From NCBI GenBank assembly GCA_014526335.1, contig JACTAT010000025.1:471235-535234 (forward strand): 64,000 bases of DNA. Direction: 5' to 3'. Source of the stretch: Chrysaora quinquecirrha. Its lineage: Eukaryota > Cnidaria > Scyphozoa > Semaeostomeae > Pelagiidae. Shown in pieces: positions 23,271-34,195 of the stretch; position 1 is the first letter of the stretch, and every line of letters starts with the position of its first letter. The translations under genes were made by a program, and so were the position numbers. The notes beneath the pieces are model-generated. The model had not been told where the DNA came from, searched no databases, and saw only the letters and a list, made by a program, of their open reading frames with translations.

Positions 23271-24124
23271 CCCTAAATGTCTATCATGAATAATGCTTCG
23301 ATTTGTTTTTAGGGTTCTAAGAAAAGCATTTTTTCCAAGAGTATCAATGAAAGGAACGTTACATTTCAAAGTCATTCTCTCGCAAAGGTAACTTTGAACT
23401 TGTTGTATCTTCGCCACTTCCCACCCGGTGCAACTATAAGCATTAGTCTGATGTAGGAAAATATTAGCCCATGCCAAACTCTGACCACCGCCTCGCAAGG
23501 ACCTCCGCCCCATCGACTTTCTGTCCCTCCTTTTTGCTCTTAGTTTCTAATCTTGAGTATTTTTCCTTGGTCCTAGTCCACAGGGTCCCTTTTCCTAGTG
23601 CCAATCACAGTTCTGTTCCTCTGTTTTAGTCAAAGGTCCTTAGTCCACAAAGATGTTCCTAATAGTTGACCATCCAGATTTTGTTAAAAGCTACACTGAA
23701 GTCTGATTCCAATAAAACGGCAATTAGAATGAAGCTTTTGTATTTCCTTTTAGTGGTTCGTTGAAAAGGTTGCAGAAGCGAGGAGACTTTGAACTTCAAT
23801 AACCTTTGTATCAGTTAAGCTTGTGAACATTATCAGGAAAGAAACTGAACGAGGGTAAAAAAAACGGAATGAGTAACTGCTTGCTATTGCTCTTTTGAAT
23901 AGGAGAATTTGCAAACTTATACTCGCTAAATAACTGGGTGTTGAAATTAACTAACATGTAATTTTTCTGTAACCCCTAATTTTCTAAAAACTGTATTTCG
24001 TAAGATGTAAATTAGTTCCTAAAATCTCAATCAATACAGGGTGGGTTCTTGTGGACCAAATATCAACTAACACATGAAAGGGCGTATTTCTTTGGTAATC
24101 TTATGTTTCTGGCACTTAAAATTC

Positions 24125-24286
24125 AGTAAACGGTCGAACAAACTGCCTTCCAGCTACGGGGAGAGAAAGTTTGGGAGACCTGCTAAACCTGTTGTTTCAA
24201 AACCGGTACCAAAACAATACGTTTCGATATCTACCAGAAAGAAGAGGCATCTAGTGAAACAGAAGATGACAAAAAATACGTCCTAA
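24125..24286 (+). pseudogene. Exon-like ORF, copy 2, unrecognised
   Basis: Open to a TAA at 24284-24286. The segment GRPAKPVVSKPVPKQYVSIS aligns to copy 1 (WRPTKPAVSRKRY, then KYVSTS), giving roughly 70-75% DNA identity over about 125 bases by eye. An acceptor-like AAAATTCAG lies just before it (24120-24128). The copies are 1.1 kb apart in direct orientation. The pair could be remnants of a 3' coding exon of an unknown gene. Confidence 0.35.
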
Positions 24287-24595
24287 GGCCATGAGCAAAT
24301 GACCAAACGTTGTTTGTCAAACATTTGAAATTTGCCTCTCAAGCAAAATGTTTCACAGTTAGGCTATCCACGTCGCAAAACAATGCCCGTCAAACATTTT
24401 CGCTTGCGTCAAGCAAAAATTATTTGTCAACGTTTTCGAAAACATCCTGAAACGAATTCGGAATTTTACATGTTTATGCTTATCAAGCAATGTTTTTCTG
24501 TTTTGTGACGTGGAAAAATGTTCAAACATTGCTTGATGAGCAAATTTCAAATGTTTGGCAAACAATGTTTGATTGTTTGACCAGGGCTTAAAGTT
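24285..24595. repeat. Palindromic CAAACATTG element, intergenic
   Basis: Starts TAAGGCCATGAGCAAATGAC and ends TTTGACCAGGGCTTAAAG, with both arms present. It lies downstream of VPS13. Confidence 0.7.
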
Positions 24596-25454
24596 ATGTT
24601 GAAAACTTTGGTTCAAACGATTGTGCTAATCAATAGTCGTGTGTTATTAATATAACATTACTTGTTTTCGGTAACTGTTTCGAATTTTGTATAGTTTTGT
24701 TAGTTCTTTTTTCATTAAGAGCTTTTTGGGTTAAATTTTTTTGTTTTGTCATCAACATAATTCTGAATAAGTTAATTTTTGTACTTCTAAATTGTCAATT
24801 TCATGCATCTTAAACAATTGATTTCATATTTTGAATCCTCTTGGGAACTTGACGCAACATCATATACAGGGAGACTGGAGGCAAGTTATTTCGACCAATC
24901 AGATAACAGAAGTTCAACGAGGCGGCGTGGTTAAAAAATACCTAGATAAATGCATTAGTTGGGCCTAAAGCTTTCCAGAAAGTTCCCTGGCAGCAAATTT
25001 GAAGAAAGCAGAGATTAGAGTATTCAAGAAGCCGTTCAAGGACAAAGATAAATGTAAGTCAAAGCATTTTATTTATTTCTATTCTTAGTAAATTCTTTTC
25101 GAGTAAAATTTTGTTTGAAGTGTTGTGAATTTACAGTATGAGAAAGAAGCGTGTTGCCCTTCGCTCAGTTAGATGTTATGGCAGGTAAGGTTTGAATGCT
25201 GAGCAAAGGTATATGTAGATAGTTATTTGAACTTTGCAGTTCATTCGTCTTTGCAGTTAACTGTTCACGTAGTTTGGTTACAAATGTTTTGAAATGTTCC
25301 TGTCCTTTTAATAATGTCTAGCCTTAGTATTTCCTCAGTGTTTATTGGCACTTTTTCTTTCTGTTATGTAATTTCCATTTTACTTTTCTGTACCAAATCA
25401 CTATACTGCTACCTATACATTTTGAGGGTGTTGACAAGGGCGAAATAACTTTAC

Positions 25455-25735
25455 TCATTACGCCACCTTGGCAAAACAATTAAACATTGTTTGTCAAACA
25501 TTTGAAATTTGCTAATCGAGCAATATTTGAACTTTTTGCTATTTAACAAAACATTATCTGACAAGCGTAAATAAGCAGAATATGTTGCACTATGTTTCAA
25601 AAACAAAAACATTTGCTTGACGCAAGCAAAAAATGTTTGACAAGCACTGTTTGTGACGTGGCCAAACGGTGAAACATTTTGCTTGACAAGCAAATGTTTG
25701 ACGAACAATGTTTGATTTTTTGGCTAAGGCCTTAA
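25455..25735. repeat. Palindromic CAAACATTG element, intergenic
   Basis: The left arm has AATTAAACATTGTTTGTCAA and the right arm ends TTGGCTAAGGCCTTAA. It lies upstream of the first coiled-coil gene. Confidence 0.7.
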
Positions 25736-26308
25736 TTTGCAAACAAAATCTCCTTCGGGCTGAGATTTGCTTGTTAAAGAGAGGTTCAAATACGACAGGG
25801 TGGGGCTTGGGTTTTTTATTCTCACGTGGACTTTGACGCCATTCTGTTTGGACAGATGTTCCTGAACAACAACAACAGCATTGAACCCGTAATCTTTAAA
25901 CGAGATCAACAGGTCTCAAAAATAATGAACAAATAAATGATTTGAATAAATCGCTCTTTTATGATATTATCTTAATTTTATGCATCATTGACGAACAGTT
26001 TTCTTTAAATTTTGTGCAAGCAAAAAAACACAAAAATACGCGACGTGCCGCGTGATTATTCAGTAGAACCAGCGCAAATACAGAATAAACAATTGTGATT
26101 TTGATTGTCTGTGGAGTTCTATGAATTTTTGCCTCGTGCGTGGAAGAAAGGGTTGTGGTCTGGTTGGTGGCGATTCACCGTTGAGGATAGGCCAATAAAG
26201 GTAGGCCTACTGCACAGTTGCAAAACTTTTTCCTGTTTAGAGTTAATGAACTGAAGACCAAGAAATATATCTTACTAGAGTCAAACTCTTGGATTTGTTT
26301 AATAAAAG

Positions 26309-27629
26309 ATGGAGACAAAGTCACAAGCAATACAATGCTCTCTTGGAATTTACGAACATGTTGAGGAGTATCTGAATGTTTTTGAGAAAAATAATTGTTT
26401 TGAAAATGCGAATACGGTTGAGAACATAAATAGAGCATTGCCTTTGAAGCATGTGGCATCTATTGAAGAATTCGAGCAGGAAAAAACCGAAATGCGCTTG
26501 ATGTTTCAACAGGAAAAACTCTCTCAAAAAAGCGTTTGAAAATGAGAGGAAAGAGTATGAAACAGAGTTGGGGAAACTCAGGAATGGAACCGTGGAGATT
26601 TTGGGTGAATTGGAACAGAAATACAAGAAGGAAGTGGAAAATAGAGAGGAGAAAATGCAGGAAAAGTTCGAGAAAGAAAGGGAGGGGCTCAAAGTTTCTA
26701 TTCAGGAGCAGATGAATTTAATAGCTGATGTAGAGAATGAAATAAAGAGAATACTACGACGATTACTTGTGGAATTAAAGCGAGTTAATTTGCAATCTTG
26801 TGTAAAATTAAATAAAGATTTGTGTAAGAATATTGACTCGCCTTGCTTGCAGTGGTTGAAAGAAATTTTTAATGAAGATGTTGAGAATGGAAGGAAAGCT
26901 ATCGAGAAGGTTGATTTGGAAGAAGGGAATGAATTGTGTAGTTCGAAAGGAAGTGAGAGAGTGGAAGAAAAGGTTGCGTTGAAACAAGAAAAAGATTTTT
27001 GTAGTTCGAAAATAATTGAGAAAGTTGAAGAAAATGCTGGATCAAAACGAGATAAAGATTTGTGTAATTCGAGAGTATTTCAAAGAGTTAAAGAAAAAGT
27101 TGGTTTTAAAAGAGAGAACAATTTGCTTAATGCCAAGAAAATTGCCAGAGTTAAGGATGAAAAAATCGATGAACTGCATGAAGTTGGAGAAGTGTTTCGT
27201 AAACAGAAGAAAGAATTAACAGACATTTTCATAGAAGAAAAGAAGATTCTAGAAAAGCGAATGGAAGAAGAAATAACTGAACATAAAAAGAAGTTAGATA
27301 AGGAGTACGAGGAGAGGGCTCAACAGGAAATGCAAGTTTGGCAGGAGACTGTTCAAGATTACGAACATGAAATTGCGATTTTGAAATACGAACGACAGCA
27401 AATGGATAGAAATTATTGCCTTGAAATCGATCGATTGAAGCTAGAAACAGAGCAAGAAAAAGCTGATATCTGTACTAGATATAGGAAAGAGCATGAGAGT
27501 CTTAGAAGAAAACTTTCTGATAAAGTCAACCATTTTAATTTCAGAGAACATGTTCCTGTTATGAATAAAGGACTTGCACACGTGGCCGATCAAGAGGTTA
27601 CAAGTACCTGCAAGAAATCGCAGAGTTAA
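26309..27629 (+). CDS. Coiled-coil protein, unrecognised, intron-poor (frame break near 26517)
   Basis: An ATG at 26309 opens a frame that stops at 26537-26539. From about 26517 the +1 frame (NSLKKAFENERKEYETELGK) continues to a TAA at 27627, giving about 439 residues if the A5 run at 26515-26519 is one base too long. The protein is almost all charged alpha-helix with heptad spacing. The middle (26934-27122) holds three tandem 21-residue repeats starting (L/F)C(S/N)S. The end has EKRMEEEITEHKKKLDKEYE-type coil. No signal peptide or membrane segment is seen. It is a neighbour of other coiled-coil genes and ninein. A scaffold role is plausible, but I do not recognise the family. Confidence 0.72.
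26934..27122 (+). repeat. 63-bp coding tandem repeat (3 x 21 residues)
   Basis: Three consecutive units read LCSSKGSERVEEKVALKQEK(D), FCSSKIIEKVEENAGSKRDK(D) and LCNSRVFQRVKEKVGFKREN(N). A partial fourth starts LLNAKKIARVKDEK. Each unit is exactly three heptads, so the duplication preserves coiled-coil register, and each begins with a cysteine. Confidence 0.85.
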
Positions 27630-29571
27630 TCACGTGGTTAATCACGTGGTTGAAATATTACCAAATATGGTCATGCTTGGTTTCTCTATCACGTGGTGTA
27701 TTAATTGTGTCTGAGTATCTGTCTCTCTAGCTTAACAACATTGTGTTTGGTTATTAAGCATCTGTTTGCCCCTCATGATACAGTGAGACGTTTCTACCCA
27801 GATCAAGGTAGCCTTGGCTCCCTTTTCCAATGGTTATGCAAAATAGAATTGAGTTTTGGCCTAGGGCATTTGTGATGAATGAAGGCTTCGTTTTCATATT
27901 AGAATATCAAATTTTAAAACACAATAATAATAATATCAATCAATTATGAAATATGTCACGTGGTTTGTTAGGTGATAATATACCCAAATATGGTCATATT
28001 GGGTCACGTTGTCATTGTCCTTGCCTGCGTACTGTATGTTAAGTTGATTGGTTTGGTTGCAGTTGCTTTTGCTTTTGCTTTGTTGAAAGATTTTTTCGTT
28101 AATCTTATGCATCTAAATAGCTTATTTGCAATCCCTTTACAATGGCAACGCAAAATAAGAATTAAGACATGATATATAGATGCAAACATTTTTCCCTATA
28201 CACTGTGCATATCTTAGCAACATTAATTCATTGGTCATACTTCAATTACAACAGGTGATATTAAAGTCTTTCAAATTAAATATTAAACAGATCTATCTAC
28301 AATCATGAATTATAGAGCAGTATCCTTTGTCCTGTTAAACCATAATGCTATAGTTTCACACAGCTTAATAACGCCGAGTTTGCCTGCTATATACAGTGTA
28401 TTGGATATTAATATAGAGCACAAATTTGCTTTTTCCATATATTTTAATAACTACAGAACCAATTTGCACTTGGATTAAAAACCTCCCTTGCTTGAGACGC
28501 CCTCAAATAAATGCCCCCTAATAAACTCCAATAATGCAATAAACATCGTCCCTATTTTAAACGCCGTCTTCTCTAAAAGGGGGTGTTACGTTTAATCGAA
28601 TCAGTGGCCGTTTTAAATTAATAACTAAACAAGCGAGTTTACAAAATCAGGTTGATGAAGTAGGAAGGGACAATAGGTTTTTGTCTCTCGACTTTTTCTT
28701 TCCTTTCCACATATACCATGCCCAAAAGTTTTAGCGATAATGGATCCGAACTCAATTATTCGAGATAGAGAAAGAGGGGGACAGACCATACGACAGCGCC
28801 TGCGAGCGTCGTGCCGACTGGTCGCGCTGTTTACGATCTTTACCATTTCTCGATGTTGTGACGTTTACAAATCTGGTTTCATTGTTGTTCTGAATTCTTG
28901 GAATTAATCCTTTCACTATTTGCTATGCACGATCAATGACATAGCTTTCCTTTCAAATTTGCTCAAGAAACTTCTGAAGCACCCCACGCAGACGAAAACA
29001 AACAATTTCCGCTTTTTGCTTGCGCAAATGTAAACAAAGAGCAAGATAGAAAGTTCTCAATCGTGCGAGTTTTCCATGAAAAGATAAGGATTGCGAAGGA
29101 TTTATTAAGGATTTCTTTATGGAAATAAAGTCAGACTTCGTGAAAACATGTATTGACATAAGAGTTTGTCCTGAACTACCTATAAGAGCGGTAGAGGCAT
29201 GTAAAAGTTCTCGTCGAATAGTTTGAACGATCGAAACTTTCATGACCCGAGCCAAGAGTTTTAGAAACTTTTTGGAAAACATCTTTACAGTTTTTGCGAG
29301 TTGCTTCCCTCTCGGCATGCATGTTTTCACGGAATCCTGTTAAAGAACTTTTTAGAAACGTTTTAAGTCTTTTGGTGCTTATATTCTAACTCCGAGCTTA
29401 CTTTCTTAGATAAACTGATGTGCTGTTTCTCGAGCTATCTTTATTCGTAACTCTTACTTTCCCTATACAGAATCTATCGTAGTAAAATGAAAACTTTATA
29501 TTTACAAGAGCAACAGTATTTACACAAACGTAGCAAGAGCATTATCCACTTTTATATTGCATCGTTTTTCT
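27630..29571. other. Intergenic region without a supported gene
   Basis: AT-rich. Short open frames (up to 125 codons at 28953-29330, minus strand) lack coding character. Blocks at about 28490-28600 (CCCCCTAATAAACTCC, AAACGCCGTC) resemble the MITE nested at 33561 and a block at 42165-42330. A poly(A) signal for the next gene lies at 29440-29445 on the minus strand. Confidence 0.5.
29440..29445 (-). terminator. Poly(A) signal for the 29572-30297 gene
   Basis: AATAAA on the minus strand, about 127 bases downstream of the TGA of the 241-residue coiled-coil gene. It is the closest canonical signal. Confidence 0.5.
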
Positions 29572-30297
29572 TCACTCGTGTTTGAATTGAAACTGCAACT
29601 TTTTTCTCTCTTCCGCCAACTTTTTCTTGTAATACTTCTGCAAACACAATCGATCATTTTCTCGAAGTTTCTTCACTTCATCAAGCTCTTCTCTAGCATC
29701 TTCCAAACTCTTCACCAGATCAGCAATCACCGTCCCCAAAAAATCCTTCTCAATCCTTAATTGTTTCTCATATTTATCAGAAATCTCTTTCGATATAACT
29801 TGCTTTTCGTTTTCTACATTCTGTAATAATTTCTTCTTTTCATGCTCAAATGTTTTCATTAATTGTTTCATTTGCAATTTCAGGTCTTGAGCATTTTCTG
29901 AGCTTTTAATTTGTTTTTCATTCTGCATTTTCCGGCTGCAATTAACGCAAACTCTATCTTTCGATGTCTTGTTCAATTCGATTTTTCCATCTCGGAAATC
30001 CAGCTCGAAATCTACAGGCACGATTTCATCAAGATTTGGTTCTCTGGGCTCGACTGACTTCCCCTTATCGATCAAAGAAATGTTTTGATTTTCGTCATAA
30101 AAACTCAGTGCCCTCTGAAAATCTTCCTCGGACAACTCCTGTCTCTTGAATTTCCCATAGAGGAATTTAACGGTTTTATGAAGTTGCTCGATACCATCCG
30201 CACGACGATTATCGACTTCAGTCGAGGCAATCTCGCTCGTCTTATCGCAAATAATTGCAGCATTATTCTGTATAATAGTATCGCATTTACCACTCAT
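29572..30297 (-). CDS. Coiled-coil protein, 241 aa, unrecognised, single exon
   Basis: The ATG at 30297 is the first after an in-frame TGA, and the frame is open to the TGA at 29572. The N-terminal half has a helical segment LHKTVKFLYGKFKRQELSEE. A CVNC pair (CxxC) follows at about residue 120. The C-terminal half is continuous coiled coil with a motif like EKQVISKEISDKYEKQLRIE. The CxxC-then-coil layout resembles the gene at 31993-33146 (CTTC), so the two may be related. A minus-strand AATAAA at 29445-29440 lies about 127 bases past the stop. No intron is needed. Function unknown. Confidence 0.72.
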   Translation of the reverse strand: MSGKCDTIIQNNAAIICDKTSEIASTEVDNRRADGIEQLHKTVKFLYGKFKRQELSEEDFQRALSFYDENQNISLIDKGKSVEPREPNLDEIVPVDFELDFRDGKIELNKTSKDRVCVNCSRKMQNEKQIKSSENAQDLKLQMKQLMKTFEHEKKKLLQNVENEKQVISKEISDKYEKQLRIEKDFLGTVIADLVKSLEDAREELDEVKKLRENDRLCLQKYYKKKLAEERKKLQFQFKHE

Positions 30298-30315
30298 CTT
30301 GTATTCCCTTTTCAA

Positions 30316-31855
30316 CCAAACAGCAACATTAAAGTCAAATACTCTTCATTCATATAACTGGGTATAACTGATCTCAACTCCGTTTTGAATCAAATCTCTA
30401 TAAGTTCTATAAAACCAAAAACAAACAAGCATGCTCACTGTAATCTCAATTTTGATTGCGTCACGGAGAATGCTGCTTGAGTTCTTTGAGAGTATTATCA
30501 ATTTCGCTGTTTCAAGGACAATGAGGACTTGTGTTCCCTCTATTAATATTTCAATACGAAACTGCGAGGTTTGCAACAGGGACTTTCTTTCAAGTCCGGG
30601 GGGAGCATGTCTTTTTTTCTTTTCCAATGCTTTAGGAGTCTCCTGACAAATGCCGCATCAGATTTTTAATCCATCCATTCATTCTTTCAATTACCTGATT
30701 TGTCAGCCTCGTTCTCGCTAAGTTGCCAGGCAACGAAGCTCAGTTCTGATGGGCCTAAAATTGATCAGTTTGGAACTTTCCTTGTTTTTCAATTTCGTTT
30801 CGAATCTTGTAGCAAAATAGCTACGTTCCTAGCTTTTATTTTCCTTAGGAGAGACGAATTTGCATCCCTAAGACTAGGATACATAATTCTGCGTACCAAA
30901 TCAGTCGCACACAATCTTTTGCCGTGCAAATGCAGTGCCGCATTGGCTTCAAATCTTAATCCAATGAGAGCCTTGAGATTGTCCCTTATTTTCCCCTTTT
31001 TACACTAAAGGACAACTGTGAAAGCACAACTGTGTTGTGCGCGGTGCTTAAATGAAAATTCTGTTTTATACAGGAGGAATTCCTTCAGCGGTCTTAAGGT
31101 CCTTAAGAGCTCTCTGCCTTATTGAGGTGTTCACTTAATAATTGGATAGGGGTAGCAAAGCGAAACCCGTTTTGAGCGATATTTCTCTGATGTGAAATAG
31201 ATAAAAAGTTTGACCATAGGGAGAGAGAGAACTGGTCCACGACTCCACGACCAGCTGAAGCTGATACTGCAAATTGAAGAAATGATAGCCTTGAGAAAGA
31301 CATTCATTGGAAGAAAGATAAGAGTTGAAGGGGAATATCAGGATGTTTGATGACAAAAATATCAATATGAATTGACGGATGAACTGAGAGAATGAATGCG
31401 AATTTCAATATTAAATAATTCTAGCCTGTCAACACGATCAAGCAGTCCACCAGTAAAAAGCAAAGAGCATGTCCCTGCATTCCGCCACCCGCAGAAAGAT
31501 AATCTTGATTTCATGTTAGGCTTGCTGTTCCTAAGCGTTCATGTCAAGTTAGTTGGTTTGTTTTGAATTCAAACACACCACTGAAGAGGAGAAGAAGAAG
31601 GAAGGCCGTAACTAGAGAACTAGAATTGAAATAGAAGCGTTCTATCACGAAAAATTGTCATATAAACAAGGGGATTGCTGTGTGTTGAAATTAAGACGTT
31701 TTCAAGACGACGAGACGAAGCGTTAGAAAGACAATAATGAATCGCGGAAGGTGAAGGCTCAACAATATAAAAGAAACGATAAGAACGTCCTGTAGACTAC
31801 CAAACTCGTAAAAGCGTTTCACCTAAAACTTAAAAATTACTTTATTGACAAAAAT
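30316..31855. other. Intergenic region between divergent coiled-coil genes
   Basis: Holds the shared upstream region of the 29572-30297 (-) and 31993-33146 (+) genes, so it may act as a bidirectional promoter. Open frames here are short and look random. No repeat family of the window is evident. Confidence 0.4.
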
Positions 31856-31897
31856 ATGGAGGATATTTTGTATTTGGTGGAATAAAGGGCATTTTTG

Positions 31898-33146
31898 GAG
31901 AGACGGAAGGACGAGGCCGAACAGTCAAAGCTCAAGAAAAACACTAAGTTATCGGTCGATAACAGCGAAAAAGACGATCTACAACCATCAACATGGGTAA
32001 AAGCATTTCGCGCCAGAGAGACCTTGAGAATAGATTTATCGCGGAGCGCGATAATCTATTCAAAGAGTTCTCGTACGCGAAAAAGGAGATTCAAGTGAAT
32101 TTCAATCATCAAAAAATGGAACTCGAGGATGCGTTTCATCAGGAAATAGTCAAATTATATCAAATACATAATAAACAAATAAAACTATGAAACTACAAAT
32201 GAGAGACTCACAATTAGGTGACTTACAAGAAAAGTTGAAAGCGGGGAAACTAAGTAGACATTTGAGTTGGCCTATTGCTCAAAGCACACCAAAACAATCA
32301 TTGGAGTCCAATATTTCAAGTTGTACCACATGTGGACAGCCACAGCAGCGAATTGAGAGTGGTTCCAAGGATATGGCAAAAACGAGTGAGGAGTGGAAAG
32401 TACTTGTCAGACATTTGAAATTCGCTTTGAATAACCAGAAATCGCTGTTCGAGAACTCGCTGTTGGATGAGAAGCTGAAGATGCAAAGTCAGTTGGAGAA
32501 AGAGAGGGAAATTATGGAAGAGAAAATTTATAGAAGGCTGAATAAGTCATTGCAGAATGCTTTGAAGGAGAGAGATGCTCTGGTCAAAGACAGTAATTGC
32601 TTGCAATCTGTGTCGAAGAATCTGCTGAAAGATATGGTGAAATCGAATAGGAAAGCAAGGAATGATCACGTGATGGATAGTGACTCTGATGATGAAGAGA
32701 ACAGTGGGGACAGTGGGGTGGAGGAAAAATGTCAGAAAACAGATAAAATTGGGAATTACTGGAGGATGAAATATTACGAGAATCAGCGAAAACACATGAA
32801 AAAAATCAAAGAGGATGAAGAACGATATAAAGAAAAAGAACAAAAAATTATAGAACAATATGAAAAAAACCAAGTTGAATTTGAGGAAAAGCGAGTGACG
32901 GAGTTGAATGAATTGGAAATCAAGGCGACGAAAGAATTGCAGAAATTGTTGATGGAAGAGAGGCTGATCCATAAGGACGCGATCAAAGATTTGAATGATA
33001 AATTGATTGAGATTTCGTCTGAAAATGATAATCTGAAAGATAGATTAGATGAAATGGATTTATTATTAGGTAGAGATGTGAAAGAATTGCACCAGGAAAT
33101 GGTAGAGAAATTAAGTCTGTTGCAAGACATTGTAGCACAAGAATAG
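31898..33146 (+). CDS. Coiled-coil protein, unrecognised, intron-poor (two frame breaks)
   Basis: Three overlapping frames join into one protein if one A is added at about 31997-32000 (GTAAAAGC) and one at about 32181-32184 (ATAAAACT). The frame pieces are RRKDEAEQSKLKKN, then SISRQRDLENRFIAERDNLF, then MKLQMRDSQLGDLQEK to the TAG at 33144. Total about 415 residues. If no correction is made, ATG 31993 gives only 65 codons and ATG 32187 gives 319. Features: N-terminal coil, CTTC pair (CxxC) near 32325, acidic Ser/Asp stretch DSDSDDEENSGDSG near 32680, long C-terminal coil. The true 5' end is unclear; an ATG at 31856 is in the first frame but a TAA follows it. Function unknown. Confidence 0.68.
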
Positions 33147-33208
33147 CGTAAGAAAGAATAATATTAATAATATCAATTGGAATTGAATTAATGAAATAGT
33201 AACAAATG

Positions 33209-33226
33209 AATAAATGATTCAATAAA
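33209..33226 (+). terminator. Two poly(A) signals after the 33146 stop
   Basis: AATAAA at 33209-33214 and again at 33221-33226, 63 and 75 bases after the TAG of the coiled-coil gene, in the right orientation. Confidence 0.6.
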
Positions 33227-33277
33227 CTGAACTGAAGATTATTGTATACGCATCTTACGTCTGCAAGGATGCGATAT

Positions 33278-33440
33278 AGAGTCCTGTGCTGCTGCAGCGT
33301 GTTCGAAGCAGGCTAATGCTTGGTGTCAGAAGCTTCTCGAGGTCGGTACTCGAGCCTCAGTCGCGGTAGTGTCACACTCACAGCCAGGTTAGGGATAAAG
33401 GTCTCGTTTGTTCATCAACGTCCATGGCGCTAAACACCTT
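33278..33440 (+). repeat. SINE family 1, diverged partial copy
   Basis: Contains the CGGTAGTGTCACA..CAGCCAGG core and a GGCGCTAAACACC end shared with the other family 1 copies, but the B-box region is degraded (GGTACTCGAGCC). It abuts the next copy head to tail, so the pair is a tandem SINE. Confidence 0.6.
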
Positions 33441-33886
33441 CAAGGTGCTAATGTGTCGTGGTTTAATCCAGCTTACTCGTGTTGTCCGAAACCCAGTGTG
33501 GTCAGGGCTCGAGCCCAGCCACGGTAGCAGCACGACCAGGGTCGAGCTCTCGATTAGTTACCGTATTTCCTCTAATAAATGTAACAGGAATAAACGTCTG
33601 TTACATCAGAGTAATTCACGATGAGACACTACTCGAACTGAGATTAAAGATTGACTAATAATTATATTGTGAGTTACAGTATATATACAAGTGCAAACGA
33701 GGCTACCGATTATGTGCATAATTAGAGTGCATAATTAATCCTATCACATAAACGCCACCCACCCGCTATTAAACGCCGCACTCAAAAGCTTAATTTTGTA
33801 ATAAACACCGCGGCGTTTATTAGGGAAAATTGGGTAACCCACTACTGAGACCCTAGCGACTGGCGCTAAAATACCATTTCACCTCA
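33441..33886 (+). repeat. SINE family 1 copy interrupted by a nested MITE
   Basis: The SINE runs from 33441 to 33560 and resumes at 33837 with CCCACTACTGAGACCCTAGC, exactly where the intact copies continue after GATTAGTTAA. The piece between is a separate insertion (33561-33834). The B-box is slightly decayed to GGCTCGAGCCC. Confidence 0.82.
33561..33834. mobile_element. MITE nested in a SINE, TA target duplication
   Basis: The ends are imperfect inverted repeats: CCGTATTTCCTCTAATAAA on the left and, on the other strand, CCCAATTTTCCCTAATAAAC on the right. It is flanked by TA at 33559-33560 and 33835-33836. Removing the element and one TA restores the SINE consensus. The TA duplication is typical of Tc1/mariner-type elements. 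No ORF is seen inside. Confidence 0.75.
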
Positions 33887-34195
33887 TTTCAAATTGATTT
33901 CAAAAAAGGCAGAGCTTACTCGCAGATCCGCTTAATGTTTCACACCTTTGGATCCGACAAACGCAATGAATAAGAGAAGGTCCACAATGAACAATTGATA
34001 AAATTGTACATATCTTTGAAGAGTAGAAAGTGCAAAAATAAAAACAAATTAAGAAAGCATTTCAGATTAAATGCGTGCATGAATTAATTAGAAGCTACTT
34101 GTGCGTTTGTTTAAATACATATTAACTTATTTCGAATTAAAAAGTAACAGAAAATGCCAAATTTTAGGCCTAGTAGGCCTAGTCTATCATTGGGC

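Larger units (their letters stand above)
21755..26308. other. Intergenic region between VPS13 and the first coiled-coil gene
   Basis: Contains the CAT microsatellite, a (TTA)n run at 22818-22868, two palindromic elements and a duplicated exon-like ORF (22932-23270 and 24125-24286). A possible 5' UTR exon of the next gene ends at 25053 with the donor AAT|GTAAGT, and a good acceptor CCTGTTTAG ends at 26240, 68 bases before its ATG. That splice is an inference. Confidence 0.5.
33147..34195. other. Intergenic region between convergent genes, SINE-rich
   Basis: The 3' ends of the 31898-33146 (+) and 34196-40594 (-) genes face each other across about 1 kb. Most of it is occupied by two tandem family 1 SINEs and the nested MITE. 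Confidence 0.6.

Noticed and set aside
28953..29330. 125-codon minus-strand ORF
   Set aside because: No recognisable domain, no supporting splice or poly(A) context, and composition like the surrounding intergenic DNA.
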